Part shown: in pieces, positions 20,565 to 30,911 of the stretch
Layout: each line of letters starts with the position of its first letter
Numbering within the stretch: position 1 is the first letter of the stretch
Source: Antedon mediterranea
Lineage: Eukaryota > Echinodermata > Crinoidea > Comatulida > Antedonidae
Length of the DNA stretch: 64,000 nucleotides
Direction of reading: 5' to 3'
Assembly (NCBI RefSeq): GCF_964355755.1
Contig: NC_092676.1
Span: 3,082,288-3,146,287, forward strand
Program-made: the position numbers and the translations under genes
Notes under the pieces: generated by a model
Seen by the model: the letters and a program-made list of their open reading frames with translations, nothing else
Database searches by the model: none
Told to the model about the DNA's origin: nothing

Positions 20565-21325
20565 ACAAGGCCAACAGCCATTAAGTCGCGTGCTACAATG
20601 CATAGTGATACCGGACCGACAGACCAACAGACAGACAGACCGACCGACCAACCTACCAACTGACCGAAATTACTGAACATGTTTAAAAATGTTGAAATGT
20701 TTAAAAACATTAATATATTTTTTTAATTTACACGTGCGTAGCCTGTCACATTTGACGTGCTCGTATAACATAATTTCGAGTTGAAAAGTAAGTCAAGAAA
20801 ACAGAAATCGGGCAAAAAGAGTGAGCAATAACATTTGACGCGCAGTGCGCGCGCAAAAATCTGCGCACTCATGGCAATTTTGTAAATGCTTAAAATTGCC
20901 TGAAACGTACTCTTATTTCATCGAAAATAAATTTTGAAAATTGTAAGCGCGCGTACGCATGCGTTACATGCGCTACGCACGTAATTGTATTGCCATATGA
21001 TGATTTATGCCCTGAAATTGATGAGTACCAAATTTTATTTAATTGTGATTATTTGTGAAGATATGATTACAAACGTGATTTCGTTAAATCGTGCGTAGAC
21101 CGCGTAATTTTTTATTGCGCACCGTGAAAACATAACCACATCGATTCCTAGCCATAAGGAAAATACTGTGAAAAATTGACTAGATTAAACTGATATCAAG
21201 ATAAGGTCAGAAAGCGATAAAACGCATAGTGATACCGGACCGACAGACAGACAGACCGACAGACAGACCGACAGACAGACCAACCGACCGACATAGTGAA
21301 CTATAGAGTCGCGTCCACGCGACTA
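20565..21325. mobile_element. GC-rich non-autonomous repeat P, copy 2
   Basis: Same start (ACAAGGCCAACAGCCATTAA), CpG-rich core and palindromic end (GTCGCGTCCACGCGAC) as copy 1 at 6555-7460, with (GACA/GACC)n tracts at both ends (20620-20660, 21236-21290). Confidence 0.75.
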
Positions 21326-21821
21326 ATAAAGGCTCAGTATGAAATAAATCAATTAGTTATAACTATATTTTTTCTTCTGTAATTTAAAACCATTAGTTAA
21401 TTAATAAAACAAAATTTAATTCAGTATCATTTGTCTGGTTGTGAAATGTTAGGCAACATAAGGTCATCGGAATGCTATAAAAGTCACTATATTATGAATT
21501 ATGCTTTATGCGATCGTGAGTATTTTGACGATTTCTAAGTGAGACCTATCGCGCTCAAACTATCTATCTACAGTAGTAGTCGAGCCGTTGACGAGTGAAC
21601 ATCGTATTATTTGGCTCCGCATACCATGCTGTAAGCCAGCGTGCATGTTTGATTCGTGGCAATACTGTATACTATTCAACAGTGCCTTACTACTATTATA
21701 AAGAAATGCAAACCTTACTCAAATATTAACAAAAGATGTAATTTATGCATTTATTTTTGCAGTAAATCATTGAAATGAATTATTAATCAAAAGGAATTCA
21801 CTATGTAACTATGAAAAATAC

Positions 21822-21854
21822 CTGTATCCAACGATTTGCCCAATGTGCAGTATC
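21822..21854 (-). CDS. LGR-A 33-nt micro-exon
   Basis: Acceptor TACTTTGAAG, donor GTATTTTTC, phase 2 in and out, encoding ILHIGQIVGY plus split codons. LGR-B has the same-length exon in the same place (49744-49776, ILHVGQITDY). Conservation of length, phase and both splice sites is the evidence. It would insert 11 residues between LRR modules. Confidence 0.6.
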
Positions 21855-22187
21855 CTTCAAAGTAAGAGAAATACAAAATAATTGTTAATATTAAAAAAAA
21901 TATATTTATATTTTGATGACTCAAAAGAAAATCACTACATGAACAAATACTAAATTCAGTGACATTCCTTTAATGATATTTATATTTTAAAATATAATTT
22001 TACAACTGAAAAATTGATTCTGATCATTATATCTTACAAACAATAAACATAATTAATGGTGAATTGACTAAAAATCTTTTTTTTATAAAACCAAATAATG
22101 AAATGTATTTGTTTAACAATACAATGCAAAATAATCTAAATTAAAACCAAATTGGTAAAAGTAAGCAAACATAAGCAATACACTTAC

Positions 22188-22259
22188 AGTGTTTCCAATG
22201 CTGTCAAACCAGCAAATGCATTGGCTGGTAATGTACTTATTTGGTTACTGCTCAAATCC
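22188..22259 (-). CDS. LGR-A LRR exon (72 nt)
   Basis: Acceptor CTTTTAAG, donor GTAAGTG, phase 2. Begins DLSSNQISTLPANAFAGL. Confidence 0.85.
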
Positions 22260-22378
22260 CTTAAAAGTAAAAAGAATGCACAGTATAAGTAAATCAAAAT
22301 ATCCAAGCTGTTTGATATAGACTTATTTTACATTAATTATAACTTTGTTCAATTAAACCTAAATAAATTAATAATGCA

Positions 22379-22431
22379 AAAAAAAAAAAAACAAAAAAAA
22401 AAAAAAAAAACAAAAAAAAAAAACAAACAAA
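22379..22431. repeat. A-rich low-complexity tract (An with C)
   Basis: Poly-A interrupted by C. Similar tracts stand at 24374-24440, 27112-27175 and 27907-27922, at the same relative place in each LRR-exon unit, so they belong to the tandemly duplicated intron sequence. Confidence 0.7.
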
Positions 22432-22885
22432 AATGAGGAGTGGCGAATAATATTTACAGTCAAATGTCACGAACAAAAACATGTTTTGTAATTAATTAGT
22501 GAGTGTAATAAATACAGAAACATGACCTTTTCCCCTAATTTTAAAATTAATTCTTTTAGTCACCTAAAACTGTACAAATCTACATTTCTAATACATTATT
22601 TAGTTACTCCATATAAAGTATTGTATCAAGCCGTATGCAAACTTTATTGACTTTAACTAGATTTAAATTTGTCGATGAGGCGGAGTAAGGTTATTCGCGT
22701 ATTTACAAAAACAAATTTTAACATGATAACTTCATATAAGTAGTTTCTGAGTACAAAAATAAAATTTAGAAGAAAATCCGACACACAGACGCAAGATGCA
22801 CCCTGAAATGATTATGAAGAAATGGATATTTACATTTTGATAACTCAAGACAAAATTACTAAGCAAACATAAGCAATACACTTAC

Positions 22886-22957
22886 AGTGTTTCCAATGCT
22901 GTCAAACCAGCAAATGCATTGGCTGGTAATGTACACATTTCGTTACCGTACAAATAC
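22886..22957 (-). CDS. LGR-A LRR exon (72 nt)
   Basis: Same frame and splice pattern. Begins YLYGNEMCTLPANAFAGL; a cysteine replaces the usual Ser/Arg before TLP. Confidence 0.85.
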
Positions 22958-23150
22958 CTTAAACGTACAAAGAATGCACAGTATGAGTAAATCACAATAT
23001 CCAAGCTGTTTTATGTAAACCTATTTGACATTAATTATGACTTTGTTCAATTAAACCATAATAAATTAATAATGGAAAAAAAAAGAATAAAAACGAGGAG
23101 TGGCGAATAATATTTAGAGTCAAATGTCATGAACAAAAACATGTTTTGTA

Positions 23151-23910
23151 GTGAGTTCTATCAATCAGATTACACAAGTAATGTCCACTATTATACATTC
23201 TGATCAAAAAGGTTACATTACTGAAAGGTTTGGTGGTGAAAATATAAGACTTGTAGAAGATATACTTTCTTTTACTAATATCAAACCCGGCGCTTTAATT
23301 TTACTCGATTTTGCAAAAGCGGTTGATTCGGTAAACAGAAATTTAATGTTAAAAACGCTAACAAAAATTTGTATTTGGTCCGTCTTTTATTAAATGGATT
23401 AAAGTAATATATATACCGATACAGGAAGTATAATGGTAATTAATGCTTTGATGTTGGAAAGCATTAAGATGGAATGTGGACAAGGGTTTCCTCTATCGGC
23501 CTTGTTATTTATTTTGGTAGGTAACATACGGAACAATCCCCTGTAAAGGAATTGAATTGCCAAAAATAAATGATGAAAAATGTACTGTTAAGATTTCTCA
23601 GCTTGCAGACGATAATATCATCTTTACAAAAGATAAAGAATCGTTGATTTGTTTTTTACATGAGATTGAGCTATTCTGTAGAATATCAGGTTTAAGATTG
23701 AACAAAGAAAAAACAAATGGTATGTGGATTGGTGCGAGTAAACATAATATGTCAGAACCATGTAATATTACATGGACAAAGAAACCTGTAAAGTTTCTAG
23801 GAATTTATGTTGGATACGATAACAAATTATGTGAAAAGAAAAACTGGGACCATAAGATTATTTCTTTAGAAAATATCGTAAGATTATGAAAGAGAAGAAA
23901 TCTCAAGTTA
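23151..23910 (+). pseudogene. LINE reverse-transcriptase fragment, frameshifted
   Basis: Interrupts the LRR-unit intron repeat. Two frames: 23151-23393 with IHSDQKGYITERF and LLDFAKAVDSVNRN (RT motif A), and 23557-23889 with SQLADDNIIF (motif C, first residue of the YADD box changed) and GLRLNKEKTNGMWIG. Between them a region with ECGQGFPLSALLF in another frame. It is truncated at both ends and shifted at least twice. It may be the RT part of the same family as the fragment at 2886-3772. Confidence 0.75.
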
Positions 23911-24181
23911 TTTTTTATGTATGTACCTTAGTGATGTCAAATATTATATTAAGATAAAAATGTGGTAAATATATTTAAATAACTTAAAACAAAATTTCTA
24001 CACCAAATTCAATTGTTTGTTAGCAACCATATGATAAATGTATTATCTAATATGTTAAACAGATTATAACATTATATAAGGAAATATAGTTGTTTAACAT
24101 ACAATGCGAAATAATTTATAATTTAATTTCTAAATGAAAACCAAATTGGTAAAAGTAAGCAAACATAAGCAATACACTTAC

Positions 24182-24253
24182 AGTGTTTTCAATGCTGTCA
24201 AACCAGCAAATGCATTGGCTTGTAATGTACTTATTTGGTTAATGTACAAATAC
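24182..24253 (-). CDS. LGR-A LRR exon (72 nt)
   Basis: Phase 2 in and out. Begins YLYINQISTLQANAFAGL. Confidence 0.85.
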
Positions 24254-24519
24254 CTTAAAAGTAAAAAGAATGCACAGTATAAGTAAATCACAATATCCAA
24301 GCTGTTTTATGTAAACTTATTTTACATTAATTATGACTTTGTTCAATTAAACCTAAATGAATTATTAATGCAGAACCCCCCCCCCCAAAAAAAAAACCCC
24401 CAAAAAAACAAACAAACAAAAAAACCAAACCAAAAAAAGTTGGATAATTTTATTTAGAGTCAAATGTCACGAACAAAAATAAGTTTTGTAATTAATTAGT
24501 GATTTTAACAAATACTTAC

Positions 24520-24591
24520 AGGTATTCCAATGCTGTCAAATCAGCAAATGCATTGGCTGGTAATGTTCTTATTTTGTTCCTGTCCAAATTC
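24520..24591 (-). CDS. LGR-A LRR exon (72 nt)
   Basis: Phase 2 in and out. Begins NLDRNKIRTLPANAFADL and ends LEYL. Confidence 0.85.
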
Positions 24592-24690
24592 CTTAAAAGT
24601 AAAAAAGAATGTACAGTATAAGTAAATCACAATATCCAAGCTGTTTTAAAATTATTATTTTTTTTTTTTACCGTAAACATTGAAATGACG

Positions 24691-25912
24691 TAGTTAGACT
24701 ACAGGCCCGTAGCCAGTGGAGTTTTATGGTTCGGGCGAAAGCCCCACCCCACCCCACTTTACAGCGAATTCCCCTTAATCGACTGCGAACCCCCATACCC
24801 GACATGCCCAATACCCTCACCTCATCTCTGAAAATCTTCCAAACACGTGCCCCACAGTACAAAAGGTTATTCGTAAATTGAAAAATTCGTAAACAAACTC
24901 GATTGTAAATAACTCCTATCTTCTTCACTGTGTATGAGCGTACGTCGAGCGATACGTGTCTGTAAATTTTTAAGAGTTGCAAGATAATTTCCGATTTTCA
25001 CCTAAAAATTAGATACGAATTTTTGGTCCCTGGATATAACACGATATTGACGTGAATACCACTCTACAGCGAACTATGCCCCGAACAATTTGTACAAAGT
25101 ACACCGCCAGAAAACCGCGTACCTATTGTTTAGATTAGATCACTCCAGTCGGCATGCATCAGGTATAGCCTTCCGATGTACATACTAAAAAAGGAACACT
25201 ACGGTTACCTACAGTAAATTATAGTGAATATAATATAAACACTATCTATGCAGGGGAAAATTTCATTTTAAAATTTTGTTTAGCAATATTGCTAATCAAA
25301 CTGATTTTTTAGTCCAGAAACATATAGTTTTGTTTTGTATTTTTTGCTACACAATTGTAGAAATGTGTAGCAATAAGGTTGTTTTGTATAGCTTTTTGCT
25401 ATGCTACACTGGCGAAATTATTCCCTGTCTATGGTATCATGTACTGTAGTTTACATTTTAGCATCTGATTATTTTTTTCTAGGCCACCAGCAGCCGATAC
25501 GTACTCAACTGTATCAATACCATCTATTTATTGATATATTTATTTCCTTAAAACATTCTGTAAATAAATATAGATAGAGGAGCTATAAAGCAGCATTGAA
25601 TTTGCCTTCTCACTCAAAGTTTGCTTTTTTTCGGGGCTTTCTCTAGACGTACGTTCGCATTGAACTTGAAAGAAAACGCCCATCTAACATAGGGCAACAC
25701 AATGTTATCGTCCTTTAAATAGTCCATGTGTTTAAGGAGGAGGAAAACAGTAGCCTACGATCGATTTGCTCATTGTTAGCATGCTGCATGAGAGCGGCCA
25801 ATTGGACTTGCAATTTATCATGAATTTTATGTGCCAGATACCATTTCCGGCAGACGGCAGTGACCCAAATACAAATACTTAGTGTCCGAACCCTCCTTGG
25901 CAGATCCTGGCT
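24691..25912. mobile_element. ~1.2-kb insertion of unknown type in the LRR-unit intron
   Basis: On both sides the sequence is the standard LRR-unit intron (CCAAGCTGTTTTAAA... on the left, CTATGTTAAAATAAAAATG on the right), and the middle is unlike any other unit. The left side has CAGGCCCGTAGCCAG and the right side, reversed, has AATAGCCAGGATCTG, which might be degenerate hAT-like ends. No coding frame is recognised. Confidence 0.4.
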
Positions 25913-26347
25913 ATTGTATGTCAAATACTATGTTAAAATAAAAATGTTGTAAATATATTTAAATAACTTATTTTCTTAAAACAAAATTTCTAGACCAAAT
26001 TCAATTGTTTGTTAGCAACCATATAAATAAATGTATTATCTAATATGTAATACAGATTCACTTTCAATTGTTATATCTTACAAAAAATAAATAGTTAAAA
26101 TCATGATGAATAAAATTAACACATTTTGTACAACTGAAAATTTGATTCTGATTTATTCTATTTACAAATAATAAATAATTCATGGTGAATTAACTAAAAG
26201 TTAGTTTTGTTTTTGTTGAACTTATTTAAAAAAAATATAAAATCACATAATGAAATATATTCGTTTAACATACAATGCAAAGTAATTGTAATTTAAAAAA
26301 ACAAATTAAAATTGGTAAAATTAAGCAAACATAAGCTATACACTTAC

Positions 26348-26419
26348 AGTGTTTTCAATGTTGTCAAAACAGCAAATGCATTGGCTGGTAATGTACTTAT
26401 TTGGTTACTGCTCAAATCT
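26348..26419 (-). CDS. LGR-A LRR exon (72 nt)
   Basis: Phase 2 in and out. Begins DLSSNQISTLPANAFAVL. Confidence 0.85.
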
Positions 26420-26924
26420 CTTAAAAGTAAAAAGAATGCACAGTATAGGTAAATCACAATATCCAAGCTGTTTTTAAATTATTTTATTTTTTCTGTCACC
26501 TCAAATGTTGAAATGTCTACATTCCTGTACATTATACAGTAGTTATACTGCATGTACTCTATTGTATGTACTTTAGTGATTTCAAAATATACTATGTTAA
26601 AATAAAAATGTGTGGTATAATATATTTTAATAACTTATTTTCTTAAAACAAAATTTCTAGACCAAATTCAATTGTTTGCTAGCAACCATAAAATAAATGT
26701 ATTATCTAATATGTAAAACAGATTCACTTTCAATCGTTATATCTTTCAAAAAATAAATAGTTCAATCATGATGGATAAAACACATTTGTACAACTAAACA
26801 TTTGATTCTGGTTTATTCTGTCTTACAAATAATAATAATAATATTGAATTAACTAATTAACTAATTAAATTTAATTTCTAAATTAAAATTGGTAAAAGTA
26901 AGTAAACATAAGCAATACACTTAC

Positions 26925-26996
26925 AGTGTTTCCAATGCTGTCAAACCAGCAAATGTATGGGGTGGTAATGTACATATTTCGTTACCGTACAAATAC
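26925..26996 (-). CDS. LGR-A LRR exon (72 nt)
   Basis: Phase 2 in and out. Begins YLYGNEICTLPPHTFAGL; differs from neighbours at PPHT. Confidence 0.85.
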
Positions 26997-27269
26997 CTTA
27001 AACGTATAAAGAATGCAGAGTATAAGTAAATCGTAATATCCAAGCTGTTTTATGTAAATTTATTACACTAATTATGACTTTGTTCAATTAAACCTATATA
27101 AATTTATAATAATAAAAAAAAACAAAAAACAAAAACAAAAACAAAAAAAAAACAAAAAAAAAAAAACAAAAAAAGAATAAAAAGCAAAGAGTAGGGAATT
27201 TTATTTAGAGTCAAGTTTCACGAACAAAATATGTTTTGTAATTAATTAGTGAGTTTAAGAAAAACTTAC

Positions 27270-27341
27270 AGGTATTCCAATGCTGTCAAATCAGCAAATG
27301 CATTGGCTGGTAATGTACTTATTTGGTTCCTGCCCAAATTC
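27270..27341 (-). CDS. LGR-A LRR exon (72 nt)
   Basis: Phase 2 in and out. Begins NLGRNQISTLPANAFADL and ends LEYL. Confidence 0.85.
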
Positions 27342-27728
27342 CTTAAAAGTAAAAAGAATGTACAGTATTAGTAAATCACAATATCCAAGCTGTTTTTAAA
27401 TTATTTTAGTTTTTCTGTCACCTCAAATGTTGAAATGTCTACATCTCTGTAAATTATACAGTAGTTATACTGCATATACTCTACTGTATGTACCTTAGTA
27501 AAGTCAAATACTATGTTAAAATAAAAACAAGGAAAAAATATTTTAATAAATTATTTCTTAAAACAAAATTTCTACACCAAATTCAATTGTTTGTTAGCAA
27601 CCATATAATAAATGTATTATCTAATATGTAATACAGATCCATTTTCAATTGTTATAATAGTTCAATCATGATGGATACATTAACACATTTTTGTACAACT
27701 GAAAATGTAATTCTTACAAAACACTTAC

Positions 27729-27800
27729 AGTGTTTCCAATGCTATCAAACCAGCAAATGCATTGGCTGGTAATGTACTTATTTGGTTATACCTCAAATCC
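27729..27800 (-). CDS. LGR-A LRR exon (72 nt)
   Basis: Phase 2 in and out. Begins DLRYNQISTLPANAFAGL. Confidence 0.85.
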
Positions 27801-27987
27801 CTTAAAAGTAAAAGAATGCACAGTATAAGTAAATCACAATATCTAAGCGGTTTGATGTAAACTTATTTGACACTAATTATGACTTTGTTAATAAATTATT
27901 AATGCACCAAAAAAAAAAAAAACAAGGAGAGAGAGGAATAATATTTAGAGTCAAATGTCACGAACAAAAACATGTTTTAATGAGTGT

Positions 27988-28045
27988 AAGAAAAACTTAT
28001 TCCAACGATATTAAACAAGCAAATACATTGACTGGTATAAAACCA
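27988..28045 (-). pseudogene. Decayed LRR exon
   Basis: AAAAACTTATTCCAACGATA and AAGCAAATACATTGACTGGTA match the donor half of neighbouring LRR exons with deletions; the acceptor half is missing. It should not be spliced in. Confidence 0.6.
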
Positions 28046-28151
28046 TATAATGAAATATAGTTGCTTAACCTACAATGCGAAATAATTGTAATTTATTTTC
28101 TAAACTAAAACCAAATCGGTAAAAATAGGCAAACATAAGCAATACACTTAC

Positions 28152-28223
28152 AGTGTTTTAAATTCTGTCAAACCAGCAAATACATTGGCTGGTAATGTAC
28201 TTATTTGGTTATATCTCAAATCC
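28152..28223 (-). CDS. LGR-A LRR exon (72 nt)
   Basis: Phase 2 in and out. Begins DLRYNQISTLPANVFAGL and ends FKTL. Confidence 0.85.
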
Positions 28224-28540
28224 CTTAAAGTAAAAAAAAAAAGAAAAATGCACAGTATAAGTAAATCAAAATATCCAAGCTGTTTTTAAATTATTTTAGA
28301 TTTTCTGTCACCTCAAATGTTGAAATGTCTACATTCCTGTACATTATACAGTAGTTATACTCCATATACTCTATTGTATGGTTTTTAGCAATGTAAAAAT
28401 AATTTTCTTAAAACAACATTGGTACACAAATTGTTTGCTAGCAATCATTCATATTAATAAATGAATTATTTAATGTGTTATACAGATTCACATTCTATTG
28501 TTATATCTTACAAAACAAATTGTATATATATAAGAATACT

Positions 28541-28606
28541 TAGTTGTTCGAACCCACGACCTCCAGATCACTGGCCTGGCATTCATACCTCTAGACCACC
28601 GAGCTT
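28541..28606 (-). repeat. tRNA-like SINE head, minus strand
   Basis: Minus strand carries AAGCTCGGTGGTCTAGAGGT (A-box-like) and GTCGTGGGTTCGAAC (B-box). It is an inverted copy of 28830-28897. It has no proper tRNA acceptor pairing, so it is SINE-derived rather than a working tRNA. Confidence 0.6.
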
Positions 28607-28731
28607 GTTTTTATTTTATTTTTATTTTTATTTTTATTTTATTCAGTCAAAACCAACAGCGATAAATACCGCCACTAACAGGTTTGAAACATAAAACAAT
28701 ACAACATCAAACACGGTTAACAATAAAATAT

Positions 28732-28827
28732 GCTGATGGCTAGTGGTTAGATTCGAACACAATTGCAACCCTGTCGGTGTAGTACCCCCTGCTTACTTGG
28801 GCTCGAATCTAACCACTAGCCATCAGC
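28732..28827. repeat. Inverted repeat with 27-bp arms
   Basis: GCTGATGGCTAGTGGTTAGA (28732 on) is the exact complement of TCTAACCACTAGCCATCAGC (ending 28827); the match continues over TTCGAA(C/G). The 40-base loop is unpaired. It sits exactly between two oppositely oriented tRNA-like heads. Confidence 0.8.
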
Positions 28828-28829
28828 GC

Positions 28830-29045
28830 AAGCTCGGTGGTCTAAAGGTAGGAACGCCGGTCTAGCGACCTGGAGGTCGTGGGTTCGGGTCCCACTCGAG
28901 GACAATATTCTCAAATGTACTTAGTACTCCCTGACGCAAAGCTACTCCACAGTAGTTTAACACAATTACAATATATGGGCCCTTGCACTGATGAAGGGCT
29001 AGTGTTGCCCGAAAGCTCTGCTAACTTTTCTGGGTGTTTTACTTT
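28830..29045 (+). mobile_element. tRNA-derived SINE with CCCGAAAGCTC tail
   Basis: tRNA-like head AAGCTCGGTGGTCTAAAGGT ... GTCGTGGGTTCGGGT, then a body, then TGAAGGGCTAGTGTTGCCCG and AAAGCTCTGCTAACTTTTC. The last block is uninterrupted here and is the empty-site partner of the MITE insertion at 35208-35740. Confidence 0.7.
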
Positions 29046-29197
29046 TACTTTCGCCTTCATGATATGCGTTAAATTTACCATGAATTATATACATATATAA
29101 ACATATCAGGCAAAGAATTCACCGCCCGGTGATATACTGAAATTTTAATTAATTAATTTGAAACGATAAAGATGAGGAAATCTGTTAAATATATATA

Positions 29198-29792
29198 TCT
29201 ATATATAAATTAACGTAAGGGCAAAATTCGGTAAATCGCGCCTTATTTCTAGAATGTTTACTCGATGGTATATAAAGTTGGTTCGTACTTTCGGTACTGA
29301 TTTTAACCACCTGATGTAACCCTGTTTACTAATTAAATTGAGTTCGATAATTAGTTATTGACGATTAAAACAAATTTAGGTTCAACGATTTGCCCCAAAT
29401 GTTTTACTGTATTTAGATGTAGGCCTATAGTATTAATAGGCCTATAGTAAAACATGAAAAAAAATATTTCGTTACTGAGTGGATAAAGAATATATTTAAA
29501 AATTGTTCTTCTTTGTACCTATCCGCTTTCCCATCCCTCAACCCTAATGTTACATACAAAACACAAATTGGGTTTCTTTAAATGGGTCCAAATCAAAAAT
29601 TTGGACTCATTTTGATAAGTTTCTCCTTCGGAAGTAATTCCCAGGGTGCTAATTTTAGTTGACTACATAAATCATCGTGTCTATTTATTCGTTTCTGTAA
29701 ACGACAATGTATTACAGTCCTACGGTACGTACATTTGAAATCGCCAGTTTTGCTACGCTGCTGAAATTACTGTGAATTCGAGAACCATCTAG
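29198..29792. repeat. Repeat X copy 1 (internally deleted)
   Basis: Starts TCTATATATAAATTAACGTA, then GGGCAAAATTCGGTAAATCG. It lacks the middle of the unit present in copy 2 and ends GAGAACCATCTAG. It is followed at once by copy 2 in the same orientation. Confidence 0.7.
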
Positions 29793-30911
29793 TCTATATA
29801 TAAATTTACGTAAGGGCAAAATTCGGTAAATCGCGCCTTTCTTTTAGAATTTTTACTCGATGGATATAAAGGTGGTTCGTACTTTCGGTACTGATTTTAA
29901 CCACCTGATTTAACCCTATTTACTAATTAAATTAAGTTAGATAATTAGTTATTGACGATTAAAACGAATTTAGGTTCAATGATTTGCCCCAAAGAAGGGT
30001 GTTTTCCGATCGTGGTATACACTGTCTAATGGATGTCCATCTTGAAAAATACCCGCCACAAAAATGCGAGGAGGCTTCGCATTTTCCTATCTCCTCCTAC
30101 GATAATTGTTTTTAATAGCTGAAAACCGGTTGAACAGCTAGAGTACAGCATCATAATGTTGAAGACAGGCCGATTTTCTTTAAAAAATACTATTTTGATA
30201 GATTTAATATACGATTATACAAATGTAGTGATTTGCGATGAATGGAACATCCCAAAACTTGCAATACTTTGACAATACTGTACTGTAAATACCTATTAAC
30301 TATTTTCGGTCCTCATTTGAATCGAACAATTCTTACAGTGAATGTTCGTACTGTTAGATGTAATATAAAAATATATACAAATAAACTTTATTACTGAGAT
30401 TGTGGATAGGCTCTACTGTTAGATATATAAACACATTATTATATACAAATAAACTTTATACTGACAGTTCCTTCTCAACGTTTGTATTAATTAATAATTA
30501 CCAATAATATAAACGTCGTAGTGGTGTATCGTGATATGTACTTTAATATTTTAATCGATTATGACAGTGACAGTTTTAAACAAAGTATTAAATCGCAAAT
30601 GTTTTACTGTATTTAGAGGTATATTATTTATAGGCCTATAAAACATGAAAAAAATATTTCGTTACTGAGTGGATAAAGATTCTATTTAAAAATTGTTCCT
30701 CTTTGTACCTATCCGCTTTCCCATCCCTCAACCCTAATGTTACATACAAAACACAAATTGGGTTTCTTTAAATGATGAGTCCAAATCAAAAATTTTGACT
30801 CATTTGTGATAAGTTACTCCTTCGGTAGTAATTGAATTCCCAGGGTGCTAATTTTAGCTGACTACATAAACCATCGTGTCTATTTATTCGTTTCTGTAAA
30901 GACAATGTATT

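Noticed and set aside
20474-20710. 78-codon ORF as a gene
   Set aside because: Only 20478-20555 is an exon; the rest is repeat P and intron.
27988-28045. Complete LRR exon
   Set aside because: Acceptor half deleted; cannot be spliced in frame.
28541-28606. Functional tRNA gene
   Set aside because: A and B boxes are present but the acceptor and anticodon stems do not pair; better explained as a SINE head.
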